Shown here piece after piece: positions 1 to 9,137 of a stretch of 64,000 nt of DNA. The stretch is from Phenylobacterium sp. J367 (GTDB lineage Bacteria; Pseudomonadota; Alphaproteobacteria; Caulobacterales; Caulobacteraceae). The stretch covers positions 2,356,001 through 2,420,000 of the forward strand of contig NZ_JAJONA010000001.1 of assembly GCF_024699985.1 (NCBI RefSeq), in the 5' to 3' direction. The notes below the pieces were generated by a model that saw only the letters and a program-made list of their open reading frames with translations, searched no databases and was not told where the DNA came from. The translations under genes and the position numbers were made by a program. Position 1 is the stretch's first letter, and the number at the start of each line of letters is the position of its first letter.

Positions 1-555
1 GCCGAGCTTGAGAAGCGTGACGGCGTCCGGGTCATGGGCTCGCTGGGCTTCGAGAACGCCTATGCTTTCGTGATGCGCGAGGACCGCGCCCGGGCGCTCG
101 GCGTCGCCTCCAACGCCGACCTGGCCCGCGTGGCCCCGCAGCTTACCCTGGGCTCCGACCTGGAATTCCTCTCCCGCCCCGAGTGGAAGGCCGTCGAAGC
201 CGCCTACGGGCTCCGGTTCCGCCAGAGCCGAAACTACCAGCCGACCTTCATGTATCGCGCGCTGCAGGGCGGCGAGGCGGACGTGATCAGCGCGTTTTCC
301 TCGGACGGCCGGATCGCCGCCGACCGCCTGGTGGTGCTGACCGACCCCAAGGGCGCGATCCCGCCCTACGACGCCGTCGTCCTGGTCTCGCCCAGGCGGA
401 AGGACGATCCGCGGCTTCTGGCGGCGCTCCAGCCGCTGATCGGCGCTGTCCCGGTCGAGGCCATGCGCGCCGCGAACTACAGCGTCGACCGGGACGTGGA
501 GAAGGCCGTCCCCGCCGAGGCGGCGCGCGCGCTAGAGGCGAAGCTCCGCCGTTAA
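1..555 (+). CDS. Glycine betaine/quaternary-amine ABC transporter substrate-binding domain (5' truncated)
   Basis: The reading frame is open from base 1, so this is the C-terminal part of a longer protein whose start lies outside the window; the in-frame ATG at 34 is internal. The 184 visible residues look like the second lobe of an OpuAC-type periplasmic binding domain: a helix-strand pattern, a stretch on a ligand switching output (QGGEADVISAFSSDG), then PPYDAVVLVSP and a tail of acidic and alanine-rich helices. Such domains bind glycine betaine, choline or related osmolytes and are either free or fused to the permease. The family call comes from sequence recognition only; ligand and fusion state cannot be seen here. 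It ends 86 bases before fliQ, so it is not part of the flagellar operon. Confidence 0.65.
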   Translation, partial: AELEKRDGVRVMGSLGFENAYAFVMREDRARALGVASNADLARVAPQLTLGSDLEFLSRPEWKAVEAAYGLRFRQSRNYQPTFMYRALQGGEADVISAFSSDGRIAADRLVVLTDPKGAIPPYDAVVLVSPRRKDDPRLLAALQPLIGAVPVEAMRAANYSVDRDVEKAVPAEAARALEAKLRR

Positions 556-558
556 CGA

Positions 559-573
559 TTTAGCCCTCGTTAA
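559..573 (+). promoter_or_regulatory. Candidate CtrA binding site upstream of fliQ
   Basis: TTTA-N7-TTAA lies at 559-573, one mismatch from the CtrA consensus TTAA-N7-TTAA, and its right half reads on as TTAACCAT (570-577), the known CtrA half-site. It sits about 70 bases before the fliQ start, in the only gap between fliQ and the upstream gene. In Caulobacter fliQ-type early flagellar genes are CtrA targets, so both position and sequence fit. Binding is inferred. Confidence 0.6.
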
Positions 574-641
574 CCATACCGGACGAGTCTGGCGGCGTCG
601 GGGCGAGGCGCCGATTCCGTAAGCTTTTCCGTGAGGTCCCC

Positions 642-905
642 ATGAGCGGCGCCGAGGTTCTGGACGTCGGTCGCGACGCCATCTGGCTCACCATCCAGTT
701 GTGCGCGCCCGTGCTGATCGTCGGCCTGGTCGTGGGCGTCGGGATCGGCCTGCTGCAGGCGCTGACCCAGATCCAGGAGCAGACCCTGGTCTTCGCGCCG
801 AAGATCGTGGCGATCTTCATCTCGCTTCTGGTCTTCCTGCCGCTGATGGGCGCGCTGATGGGCGGCTTCATGCGGCACATCGCGGCCCGCATCTCGGCGA
901 TGTAG
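642..905 (+). CDS. fliQ: Flagellar export apparatus protein FliQ
   Basis: FliQ is a small inner-membrane subunit of the flagellar type III export gate, assembling with FliP and FliR. The 87-residue product has the usual family length and two hydrophobic helices (about residues 16-40 and 52-75) joined by the conserved LLQALTQIQEQTL loop. The ATG at 642 is preceded by GAGG. fliR follows 22 bases downstream and flhB after it, the same order as in Caulobacter crescentus. A CtrA-like box upstream suggests cell-cycle control as an early flagellar gene. Confidence 0.97.
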   Translation: MSGAEVLDVGRDAIWLTIQLCAPVLIVGLVVGVGIGLLQALTQIQEQTLVFAPKIVAIFISLLVFLPLMGALMGGFMRHIAARISAM

Positions 906-927
906 GGAAAGGGCCGCCCGGCCGCCC

Positions 928-1686
928 ATGGAAAGCTACGCCACAGCGCAGCAGGTCTACGCCGCAGGCCTGCTCTTCGCCCGGCTTGCGGCCATCGTCA
1001 TGCTGATCCCCGGCATCGGCGAGGGCTTCATCCCGGCGCGCGTGCGCATGTCGCTCGCCTTCGTCATGGCGCTGACCCTCTATCCGGTGATCGGCCCCTC
1101 GGTGCCCGGGGTCCCGGCCGCGATCAGCGGCGTGGCCGGGGCGGTGATCCGCGAGGTCCTGATCGGCCTGATGATCGGCGGCATCCTCAGGCTCTTCATG
1201 TCGTCCCTGGCGACGGCGGGCGAGATCGTCTCCATCCAGACGACCCTGGCCTTCTCCCAGACCGCCAACCCGATGCAGGCCCAGCCGTCCACCACGCTCG
1301 GCACCTTCCTCGGCCTGATCGGCATCCTGCTCGTGATGACCACCGGCCTGCACCACCTGTTCATCGGGGCGATCGTGAAGTCCTACACGCTCTTCCCCTT
1401 CACCCGCCCGGTGATGGTCGGCGACGCGGCCCAGCTCGCCATCGAGACGGTGGGCAAGTCCTTCGCCCTCGGCCTGCAGCTCTCGGCGCCGGTTCTCGTC
1501 TTCTCGCTGATCTTCAACATCGCGGTCGGCGTCGTCGGCCGCGTGATGCCGCAGTTCCAGGTGTTCTTCGTCGCCACCCCGCTGATGGTGCTGACGGGGC
1601 TTTCCGTCTTCGCGCTGTCTCTCGGCGTCATCGGCGTCGTGTGGACCGACCGCTACCGCGACCTGCTCGCCCGGTTCGGGAGCTAG
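928..1686 (+). CDS. fliR: Flagellar export apparatus protein FliR
   Basis: FliR is an integral membrane component of the flagellar type III export gate, packing with FliP and FliQ at the pore entrance. The 252-residue product has the normal length and several hydrophobic segments spread over its length, with family-typical stretches such as LIPGIGEGFIPARVRM near residue 30 and AQPSTTLGTFLGL near residue 115. It lies between fliQ and flhB, with three bases separating its stop from the flhB GTG, so translation is probably coupled. The frame is intact. Confidence 0.96.
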   Translation: MESYATAQQVYAAGLLFARLAAIVMLIPGIGEGFIPARVRMSLAFVMALTLYPVIGPSVPGVPAAISGVAGAVIREVLIGLMIGGILRLFMSSLATAGEIVSIQTTLAFSQTANPMQAQPSTTLGTFLGLIGILLVMTTGLHHLFIGAIVKSYTLFPFTRPVMVGDAAQLAIETVGKSFALGLQLSAPVLVFSLIFNIAVGVVGRVMPQFQVFFVATPLMVLTGLSVFALSLGVIGVVWTDRYRDLLARFGS

Positions 1687-1689
1687 GCC

Positions 1690-2780
1690 GTGGCGGAGCA
1701 GAACGACGGCGCAGAAAAGACAGAAGAACCGACCCAGCGAAAACTCGAGCAGGCGCGGGCCAAGGGCGACGTCCCGAAGACCCCCGACTTCCCGCAGTTC
1801 ATGTCGTTCTTCGCGGTGGCCGCCGTGCTGGCCGTCGCCGGCGGCTGGATGTGCCGCAACCTGGCGCTGGAGCTGCTGCCGTTCATTTCCGACCCCGACG
1901 GAATCGACCTGTCCGGCCAGGCCGGCGTCGGGGTCGCCCGGCGCGCCGCCCTGGCCGCCGCCCCGCTCATCGTCGCGGTGATGGCCGCCGCGGCGCTTGC
2001 CGGCGCGGCGGGCAACCTCGCCCAGACCGGCCTGATGCTGACGCCGGACAAGCTGAAGCCCGAGTGGAGCAAGCTCAGCCCCATACAGGGCCTCAAGCGG
2101 CTCTTCGGCCTCGACGCCCTGATGCAGTTCTTCAAGGGCCTGGTGAAGATCGTCATCGTCGGGGCGCTGGTCTGGTGGATCCTGAAACCGCACCTGGGGG
2201 CGATGACCAAGCTCGCCACCATGGAGCCGGTGATGATCCTGCCGCTGACGGTGGACATCCTGAAGCGGCTGATCTTCTCGGTCTGCGGCCTCCTGCTGGT
2301 CGTCTCCGGGGCCGACTGGTTCTGGCAGAAGCGGCGCTTCATGACCCGGATGCGGATGACCAAGGAGGAGCTGAAGGAGGACTTCAAGCAGTCCGAAGGC
2401 GACCCGCACGTGAAGGCCCGCCAGAAGCAGATCCGTCACACCCGCGCCCGGCAGCGGATGATGCAGGCCGTGCCCAACGCCACCGTCGTCGTCATGAACC
2501 CGACCCACTACGCCGTGGCGCTGAAGTACGAGCAGGGCGAGGACCAGGCGCCCGATGTGCGTCGCCAAGGGCCTCGACACCCTGGCGCTGAAGATCCGCG
2601 CGCTCGCCGAGGAATCCGGCGTGCCGGTGATCGAGGACCCGCCGCTGGCGCGCGCCCTCTACGCCGCGGTGGAGGTCGAGGGAGATGATCCCGCAGGCCC
2701 ACTACGAGGCGGTGGCGAAGATCATCGGCTTCATCCTGAACGGCAAGAAGAAGCCCGAGCGGCGGGCGCGGCCGCTTTGA
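1690..2780 (+). CDS. flhB: Flagellar export switch protein FlhB (two apparent frameshift errors)
   Basis: FlhB is the membrane protein that switches export substrate from rod/hook to filament after autocleavage inside its cytoplasmic domain. The GTG start at 1690 leads into AEQNDGAEKTEEPTQRKLEQ, typical of FlhB N-termini, then four hydrophobic segments and the cleavage motif NPTH followed by YAVALKY. The frame breaks twice: one extra C at 2551-2553 and one extra G at 2680-2682. Removing both restores APMCVAKGLDTLALKIRALA and EEMIPQAHYEAVAKIIGF and a stop at 2778-2780, about 362 residues. Both breaks lie in short homopolymers and are best read as sequence errors. It closes the fliQ-fliR-flhB cluster. 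Confidence 0.93.
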
Positions 2781-2834
2781 GGCCCCTCGTTCAAGGGGCG
2801 CCTGTGACAATGCGGGCCCTGTGAGAAGATTGCG

Positions 2835-4954
2835 ATGAGTGATTCGATAGAGTTCCCCGCCCACCCACCGGAGACGCCGACGCGCGACATGGCCCTGCGC
2901 CAGAAAAAGCGCCGCGGGTTCGACCCGCTCACCGCCGCCGCCGTGGCCTTCTTCCTGCTGGCCGTGGCGCTCGCGGCGACGCCTGCGTTGAACGCCGGCC
3001 CGGCGACCCTGGCGGGTCTGCTGCTGCTGATCGGCCTGGCCGGCGTGGCCTGCCTCGGCCTCTTCGTGCTGCGCGGCACGGCCGAGCCGGTGTCCGACAA
3101 CGAGCCGGGCGCCGACAAGCTGATCGAGGCGCTCACCGAGCCGGCGGCCATCGCCACGCCGGACGGCCGGGTTCAGGCCGCAAACGCCGCCTGGAAGGAT
3201 GTGCTGGGCGCCGCCAGCCGCCTGCCCAAGACCGGCGCCTCGGCCGCCAGCCTGTTCGCCGCCCTGACCGCCGCCCGCCGGGGCGAGACCGGCCGCGCCT
3301 CGATCCGCACCAACGGCTCCGAGCACGAGGCGGTGGTCTCGCCGCTCGGCGCCCGCCGCTTCCTGGTCCGTCTGGCGGGCCCGTCCCGGACGCTGGCCCT
3401 GCCGGCCGCGGCTCTGGAGGTGATCAACGCCGTCTCCACCGCCCGCAGTCCGCCGCCAAAGGTGCTCGACGCCTTCGCCGCCGCCTCGCCGTTCGGGGCC
3501 GCCCTGCTGGAGGGCGAGGATCCCTTCGAGGCGAAGATCCTGGAGGCCAACCCGGCGCTGAAGGCCGTGGCCGGCGGCGGCGAGGTCGGCCAGGCGTTCG
3601 GCGAGCTGATCGACGCGGCGTCCCGCGCCGACGCCGCCCAGCGGCTGGCCACCGGCAACCAGGTGGGCGCGCTGGAGGTCCGGCTGGCGCACGATCCCGC
3701 GCGCATCGCCCACCTCTACCTCTCCAAGTCCGACGGCCGCTGGGTCGCCTATCTGGTGGACGTCTCCGAGCAGAAGCAGATCGAGCTGCAGCTCGCCCAG
3801 AGCCAGAAGATGCAGGCGATCGGCCAGCTCGCCGGCGGCGTGGCCCACGACTTCAACAACCTGCTCACCGCCATCTTCATGCAGCTCGACGTGCTGGCCT
3901 CGCGCCACCCGGTGGGCGATCCCTCCTACGAGGGCCTGAACGAGATCAAGCAGACCTCCACCCGCGCCGCCGACCTGGTCCGCAAGCTGCTGGCCTTCTC
4001 GCGCAAGCAGACCGTCCAGCGCGAGGTGCTCGACCTGGGCGAGCTGATCAGCGAGTTCGAGGTCCCTGCTGCGCCGCGTCCTCTATGAAGACGTGAAGCT
4101 CGCCACCGACTACGGCCGCAACCTGCCCCTGGTGAAGGCCGACCGCGGCCAGCTCGAGACGGCGGTGATGAACCTCGCGGTCAACGCCCGCGACGCGGTG
4201 CGCACCCACGGCGGCGGCCAGGTGAAGATCCGCACCGCCCGCCTCACCCAGGAACAGGCCCACCAGATGGGCTATCCCGGCGCCCAGGGCGACCAGGCGC
4301 TGATCGAGGTCTCCGACGACGGTCCCGGCATCGCGCCGGAGATCATGGAGAAAATCTTCGAGCCGTTCTTCACCACCAAGCCGGTGGGCGAGGGGACCGG
4401 CCTCGGCCTGGCCACCGTCTACGGCATCGTCAAGCAGTCGGACGGCTGGATCAGCATCGACAGCCGGCCGGGCGAGGGCGCGGCCTTCCGCATCTTCCTG
4501 CCCGTCCACGTGCCCTCCGCCACCGCCCCGGCCGTCGCGCCCGCGCCGCCCAAGCGCCCGCAGGCCCGCGATCTCTCCGGGGCCGGCCGCATCCTCTTCG
4601 TGGAGGACGAAGACGCGGTACGCGGCGTCGCCGCCAAGCTGCTCCGCGCCCGCGGCTACGAGGTGATCGAGGCCGCTTCCGGCGAGGGAGGCCCTGGAGC
4701 TGGCGGAGGAGCATGCCGGGACCATCGACCTGATGATCTCCGACGTGGTCATGCCCGGGATGCAGGGCCCGGACCTCCTCAAGCAGGCCCGCGGCTACCT
4801 GGGCTCGGCGCCGGTGATGTTCATCTCCGGCTACGCCGAGAGCGAGTTCTCCGACCTGCTGGAGGGCGAGACCAATGTCTCCTTCCTGCCCAAGCCCATC
4901 GACATCAAGACGCTGGCCGAGCGGGTGAAGCAGGAGCTCCAGAAGGCGGCGTAA
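2835..4954 (+). CDS. cckA: Hybrid histidine kinase CckA (two apparent frameshift errors)
   Basis: CckA is the membrane hybrid kinase that, through ChpT, controls phosphorylation of the cell-cycle regulator CtrA. The product has two N-terminal membrane helices (about residues 33-80), a PAS-like region, a DHp domain with the phospho-acceptor in [11 protein letters not shown] (His338), a catalytic domain with [10 protein letters not shown] and GTGLGLATV, and a C-terminal receiver with Asp636 in [10 protein letters not shown]. Corrected length is about 705 residues, close to the Caulobacter protein. One extra C at 4064-4066 and one extra G at 4686-4688 break the frame; deleting them restores [14 protein letters not shown] and [14 protein letters not shown]. 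The protein is essential in Caulobacter, so real inactivation is unlikely. Position after flhB matches C. crescentus. Confidence 0.95.
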
Positions 4955-5030
4955 GGCGGCTGCGGCGCTTGCGCGCCGCGGTCCCTCGGTCCAAGGATCG
5001 GGCGTCAACCGAGAGCCTTCAGTCCGAGCC

Positions 5031-6077
5031 GTGTCCCAGCCGTCCAAGACCCTGACCATCGCCGACGCCTTCCAGCAGGCGATCGCCGCCGCCAGGGCCG
5101 GCCAGCTCGCGGAGGCCGAGAACCTCTACCGGGCGATCCTGAAATCGGCGCAGCCGCCGGAGGTGTTCCGCAACCTCGGCCTGCTGCTCGACCGCCAGGG
5201 CCGGGTCGACGAGGCCGAGGCCATCTATCGCGACGCCATCGCCGCCGCCCCGAGGGACCAGGTCGCGCAGCTCAACCTCTGCCTGCTGCTACTGCGCGAA
5301 GGCCGCTATGCCGAAGCCTGGCCGCTGTTCGAGAGCCGCTTCGCCCGGCCCGGCGCCCCGGCCCAAGCCGCAGCTGTCCTTCCCGGAATGGCAGGGCGAG
5401 CCGGTGCGCTCCCTGCTGATCTGCAACGAGCAGGGGCTGGGCGACCAGATCCAGTTCGCCCGCTACGCCCCGATCCTGAAGGCCCAGGGCGTCGACGTCA
5501 GCCTGATGTGCAGCCCGCCGCTGACGCGGCTGTTCGGCGCGCTTGGCGTCACCGTCATTCCCGCGGAGGGCCAGGTCTCGATCCCGCGGCACGACGCCTG
5601 GGTGATGGCCGGCGCGCTGCCCTGGCGCATGGGCGCGACCCTGGAGACCATCCCCGCTTCGCCCTACCTCCCGGGCAAGGCCGGCGGAACCGGCATCGGC
5701 GTCGTCACCCACGGCAATCCCGGCCATTCAAGCAGGCCGTCCGCTCGCTCGGCCCCGAAGCCGAGGCCGCGCTCCGCGCCCTGCCAGGCGCCGTCAGCCT
5801 GCACCAGGCCGACACCGGCGCCCAGGATCTCGAGGACACCCGGCGGATCATCGAGGACCTGGAGCTGGTGATCAGCGTCGACACCAGCGTCGCGCACCTG
5901 GCCGGCGCCATGGGCAAGCCCTGCTGGGTGCTGCTGGCCACCGACGTGGACTGGCGCTGGATGCGCCATCGCGCCGACAGCCTCTGGTATCCCTCCATCC
6001 GCCTGTTCCGCCAGCCGGAGCCCGGCGACTGGGCCAGCGTGGTGGCCGAGGTCCGCCAGGCGCTGGACGCCCGCTGA
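5031..6077 (+). CDS. TPR protein with heptosyltransferase-like glycosyltransferase domain (two compensating frame breaks)
   Basis: A GTG at 5031 starts a protein with TPR-like helices (residues about 5-105) followed by a domain like the C-terminal half of GT9 heptosyltransferases, ending with [19 protein letters not shown], the nucleotide-sugar binding signature. Frame 0 stays open throughout, but between about 5360 and 5727 the sensible protein is in the next frame ([16 protein letters not shown]...[12 protein letters not shown]): an extra C at 5356-5364 and a missing base near 5725-5728 compensate each other. Corrected length is about 348 residues. Such TPR/GT-like proteins are common in Caulobacteraceae; substrate unknown. 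The DUF5996 gene starts on its last base. Confidence 0.8.
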   Translation: MSQPSKTLTIADAFQQAIAAARAGQLAEAENLYRAILKSAQPPEVFRNLGLLLDRQGRVDEAEAIYRDAIAAAPRDQVAQLNLCLLLLREGRYAEAWPLFESRFARPGAPAQAAAVLPGMAGRAGALPADLQRAGAGRPDPVRPLRPDPEGPGRRRQPDVQPAADAAVRRAWRHRHSRGGPGLDPAARRLGDGRRAALAHGRDPGDHPRFALPPGQGRRNRHRRRHPRQSRPFKQAVRSLGPEAEAALRALPGAVSLHQADTGAQDLEDTRRIIEDLELVISVDTSVAHLAGAMGKPCWVLLATDVDWRWMRHRADSLWYPSIRLFRQPEPGDWASVVAEVRQALDAR

Positions 6078-6997
6078 TGAGCGCGCTGGCCGATCTCCGG
6101 AAGGACTGGCCGGCCCTCGAATTCGCCGACTGGGCGCCCACCGCCCAGACCCTGCACATGTGGACCCAGATCGTCGGCAAGGTCCGCATGGCGCTGACGC
6201 CGGCGGTGAACCACTGGTGGCACGTGCCGCTCTATGTGAGCCCGCGCGGGCTCACCACCACCGCCATCCCGGACGGCGCGCGCACCTTCGAGATCGAGTT
6301 CAACTTCCTCGACCACCGGCTCGACATCACCTGCAGCGACGGCGGCGCCCAGCACTTCGCCCTGACTCCCATGGCGGTCGCGGACTTCCACGCCGAGCTG
6401 ATGGCCGCGCTGGCCCGCATCGGCGTCGCGCCGCGCATCTGGACCACCCCGTGCGAGGTGCCCGCGCCCATCCCCTTCGAGCAGGATCGCCTGCACCGGT
6501 CCTACGACGCCGAGGCGGTGTCGCGATTCTTCCGCGTGCTGGTCCAGGTCGACCGGGTCATGAAGGTTTTCCGCGGCCGCTTCCTCGGCAAGTGCAGCCC
6601 GGTGCACTTCTTCTGGGGCAGCTTCGACCTGGCGGTGACGCGGTTCTCCGGCCGGCCCGCGCCGCCGCATCCGGGCTCGGCGATCCTGCCGGCCTCGGTC
6701 AGCGGCGAGGCCTATTCGCACGAGGCGATGAGCGTGGGCTTCTGGCCGGGCGACGCCGGCCACGAGGCCCTGTTCTACGCCTATGCCTATCCCGAGCCCG
6801 CCGGCTTCCCGGACGCCGCGACGACGCGGTCGGGCCGCTACGAGCCCGAGCTCGGCGAGTTCGTCCTGCCCTACGCCGCGGTCCGCGAGGCCCATGCGCC
6901 GGACTATGCGATCCTCGGCTTCTTCCAGCGCGCCTACGAGGCCGCCGCCGACCTCGCCGGCTGGCCGCGCGACGCCCTCGAACGGAGAGCCCCATGA
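6077..6997 (+). CDS. DUF5996 family protein
   Basis: A 306-residue soluble protein matching the DUF5996 pattern: WPALEFADWAPTAQTLHMW at the start, NHWWHVPLYVSPRGLTT around residue 42, IEFNFLDHRLDI, then SPVHFFWGSFDLAVTRFSGR around residue 180 and a C-terminal GEFVLPYAAVREA block. Members are widespread in bacteria and have no established function; the conserved Trp, His and Phe residues suggest an enzyme or ligand pocket, which is inference. It starts on the last base of the TPR/glycosyltransferase gene and overlaps the next gene by four bases (ATGA), so the three are probably cotranscribed. Confidence 0.85.
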   Translation: MSALADLRKDWPALEFADWAPTAQTLHMWTQIVGKVRMALTPAVNHWWHVPLYVSPRGLTTTAIPDGARTFEIEFNFLDHRLDITCSDGGAQHFALTPMAVADFHAELMAALARIGVAPRIWTTPCEVPAPIPFEQDRLHRSYDAEAVSRFFRVLVQVDRVMKVFRGRFLGKCSPVHFFWGSFDLAVTRFSGRPAPPHPGSAILPASVSGEAYSHEAMSVGFWPGDAGHEALFYAYAYPEPAGFPDAATTRSGRYEPELGEFVLPYAAVREAHAPDYAILGFFQRAYEAAADLAGWPRDALERRAP

Positions 6998-7287
6998 CCA
7001 AGATCCCCGCCGCGAAGAAGCCTCCGTCGGTGCAGAAGTCCCAGGCGGTCGGCGCGGGGGCGCTTGGGGCCGGGGCCGCCGGCGCGGGCGCGCTCGGCGC
7101 GGGCCTGATGCTGTCGCTCGCGGTCGGCGCGGTGGCGCTGGGCGCGCTCGCCATCGGCCGCCTCGCCGTGGGGCGCATGACCATCCGCCGCCTCCGCATC
7201 GGCCGGCTGGAGGTCGACGAGCTGGTCGTCCGCCGCATCGCTCCGCCGCCGATCCGCCGCCGCCGCCACCCGCCGCACCTGCGCTGA
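6994..7287 (+). CDS. Small Gly/Ala-rich protein with five-residue periodic C-terminal half
   Basis: A 97-residue product that begins in an ATGA overlap with the DUF5996 gene, which supports the start. Residues 1-20 are Lys/Pro-rich, about 21-52 are Ala/Gly-rich and hydrophobic (a likely membrane helix or helical pair), and residues 53-83 run in five-residue steps with an aliphatic residue every fifth position: LAIGR, LAVGR, MTIRR, LRIGR, LEVDE, LVVRR. The last 15 residues are Pro/Arg-rich. The period resembles pentapeptide-type beta-solenoids, so I infer a short right-handed beta-helix on a membrane anchor. Similar alphaproteobacterial small proteins exist but I know no function for them. Confidence 0.7.
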   Translation: MTKIPAAKKPPSVQKSQAVGAGALGAGAAGAGALGAGLMLSLAVGAVALGALAIGRLAVGRMTIRRLRIGRLEVDELVVRRIAPPPIRRRRHPPHLR

Positions 7288-7351
7288 CGCTTGCGTCCCG
7301 GCCCGTCGCGGGCCAGCGTTCGTCCCAACAAGATCAGACCGGGAGGACGTG

Positions 7352-8170
7352 ATGGGTGAGGCGCGCATCAACCCCAATGGAGCCTTGCGCGGCCGCACCG
7401 CGCTGGTCACAGGCGCCAGCCGGGGCATCGGCGAGGCGATCGCCGCGCGGCTCGCCATGGAGGGCGCCAAGGTCGTCTGTTCGGCCCGCACCGCCGAGAC
7501 CGGCGACAGCAAGCTCCCGGGCACGCTGCACGACACCGTGGGCCGCATCCGCCGCGCCGGCGGGGAGGCCACCTTCATCAAGGCCGATCTCTCCTCGGAG
7601 GCGGACCGCGAGGCGCTCGTCGCCCAGGCCGTCGAGGCCTACGGGCCCGTCGACATCCTGATCAACAACGCCGCCGTCACCTTCTTCATCCCTGTGGAGA
7701 CCTTCCCGGAGAAGCGCTTCAAGCTGATGATGGAGGTCCAGGTCTGGGCGCCGTTCCACCTCTCCCAGCTCGTCCTGCCGTCCATGCGCGAACGCCGCCA
7801 GGGCTGGATCGTCAACATCTCCTCGCCGGCCGGACTGCATCCGAAGCTGCCGTTCGCCCGCGGCCGCGGCGGTACGGTCTACGGCATGTGCAAGGCCGCG
7901 CTGGAGCGCTTCACCACCGGCCTCGCCGCCGAGGTCTATGACGACGACATCGCGGTGAACGTCGTCTCGCCGGGCCTCGTGGACACGCCGGGCGTCGCCG
8001 TCCACGGCCTGATCAACGAGCAGTCGAAGGCCCGCGTCCAGCCCATCGAGGTCATCGCCGAGGCCGTCTATCGTCTGGCGTCCGGAGACCCGAAGGTGCT
8101 CACCGGCCGCATCGAATACGCCGAGCCCTTCCTGAAGGGCCTGTCCATCCAGCCGGCGGAGCTGGTCTGA
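7352..8170 (+). CDS. Short-chain dehydrogenase/reductase
   Basis: A classical SDR of 272 residues. It carries the cofactor motif TGASRGIG, NNAA after strand 4, the catalytic serine in VNISSPAG and the YxxxK dyad in YGMCKAALE, followed by NVVSPGLVDTPG. The ATG at 7352 is chosen over the adjacent GTG at 7349 because GGGAGGA at 7341-7347 is better spaced from it. The dienelactone-hydrolase-type gene begins two bases after its stop, so the two form an operon; a joint catabolic role is plausible but the substrate cannot be read from sequence. The loop with KLPGTLHDTVGRI is seen in SDRs often annotated as acting on hydroxyacyl or terpenoid substrates. Confidence 0.9.
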   Translation: MGEARINPNGALRGRTALVTGASRGIGEAIAARLAMEGAKVVCSARTAETGDSKLPGTLHDTVGRIRRAGGEATFIKADLSSEADREALVAQAVEAYGPVDILINNAAVTFFIPVETFPEKRFKLMMEVQVWAPFHLSQLVLPSMRERRQGWIVNISSPAGLHPKLPFARGRGGTVYGMCKAALERFTTGLAAEVYDDDIAVNVVSPGLVDTPGVAVHGLINEQSKARVQPIEVIAEAVYRLASGDPKVLTGRIEYAEPFLKGLSIQPAELV

Positions 8171-8171
8171 G

Positions 8172-8903
8172 ATGCTGGAGCAGACCGTCGACATCCCCAC
8201 CAGGGACGGCGCCACCACCACCTTCATCGTCCACCCGGAGCGCGACGCGCCGCATCCGGTGATCCTGTTCTTCACGGACGCCCCGGCGATCCGCGAGGAG
8301 CTGCGCGACATGGCCCGCCGGATCGCCACGGCCGGCTACTACGTCATGCTGCCCAACCTCTATTACCGGCGCGGCGTCCTGGAGCTCGCCGACCTGCCGC
8401 CGCTGCCGGAGGCGGAGGCCCGCGCGCGGATGTTCGATCTGATGGGGTCGCTCTCGATCCCGCTCGTCATGGACGACGCCGACAGCCTGATGGTCTTCGC
8501 CGACCGCGACCCGGCCGCCAGCCCGGGCCCGATCGCCACCCTCGGCTACTGCATGAGCGGCCAGTACGCGATCGCCTACGCCGCCCGCAACGCGAGGGTC
8601 GCCGCCGCCGCCTCGATCTACGGCGTCAGCCTCGTCACCGACGCGCCGGAGAGCCCGCACATCGCCGCCCAGAAGACCCGGGCCGAGGTCTATTTCGCCT
8701 GCGCCGAGACCGACATCTATGCGCCGCGCGAGATGGTCGAGGCGCTCGAGGCCGCCCTGAAGGGCAAGGCCGACGCCGAGGTCGAATGGTATCCCGGCGT
8801 CCACCACGGCTTCGCCTTCCCGCAACGGGCCGCCTACGACAAGCCGGCCGCCGAGCGCCACTGGGAGCGGCTGTTCGCGCTGTGGCGGCGAAAGCTGGGC
8901 TGA
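8172..8903 (+). CDS. Dienelactone hydrolase family protein
   Basis: A 243-residue alpha/beta hydrolase of the dienelactone hydrolase family. The nucleophile is the cysteine in LGYCMSGQYA (about residue 127); the acid lies in FACAETDIYAPREM and the histidine in GVHHGFAFP, giving a Cys-Asp-His triad. N-terminal VDIPTRDGATTTFIVHPE and PVILFFTDAPAIREELRDMA are also typical. Family members open lactones of halocatechol degradation or act as general carboxylesterases; the substrate here is unknown. It lies two bases after the SDR gene and ends before an AT-richer intergenic region. Confidence 0.88.
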   Translation: MLEQTVDIPTRDGATTTFIVHPERDAPHPVILFFTDAPAIREELRDMARRIATAGYYVMLPNLYYRRGVLELADLPPLPEAEARARMFDLMGSLSIPLVMDDADSLMVFADRDPAASPGPIATLGYCMSGQYAIAYAARNARVAAAASIYGVSLVTDAPESPHIAAQKTRAEVYFACAETDIYAPREMVEALEAALKGKADAEVEWYPGVHHGFAFPQRAAYDKPAAERHWERLFALWRRKLG

Positions 8904-9137
8904 TTATTCCAGGAAAATACTGAGTGAATTCTGATCGTCGGAAATATTTTCCCAGAAAATCCTTGAATGTGGATGGAAATTAGCCCATCTTCGTCGCATC
9001 AAATCTCGATCCGGCTCGCGTGCCGTTCTAGCCGATATCTTTGAATATCCGCCGGAAACGCCTTTCGACCTTATCCGAAAATTTGATCTTCCGCCTCATC
9101 CGGGGCGTGAGAACTCGTGTCCGGAAGGGACGACAAG
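8904..9137 (+). other. AT-richer intergenic region before a cold-shock gene
   Basis: This 234-base gap is clearly richer in A/T than its surroundings. It holds an inverted repeat GGAAAATA (8912-8919) / TATTTTCC (8945-8952) that could end the upstream operon, although it lacks a following T-run, and then a long stretch that is probably the promoter and leader of the cold-shock gene. GAAGGGA at 9123-9129 is the Shine-Dalgarno. Small ORFs here are not convincing. Long leaders are common for cold-shock genes. Confidence 0.5.

Noticed and set aside
868-2580. Long antisense ORFs over flhB/fliR and similar shadows such as 16412-18472, 18534-20480 and 20541-22307
   Set aside because: Their products are rich in Arg, Gly, His and Ala and mirror the real genes. 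In DNA this GC-rich, stop-free opposite frames arise by chance; they lack ribosome sites and known domains.
2551-4688. Programmed ribosomal frameshifting in flhB and cckA
   Set aside because: No slippery heptamer with pseudoknot is evident and the same kind of one-base break recurs in many unrelated genes. Sequencing error explains all of them better.
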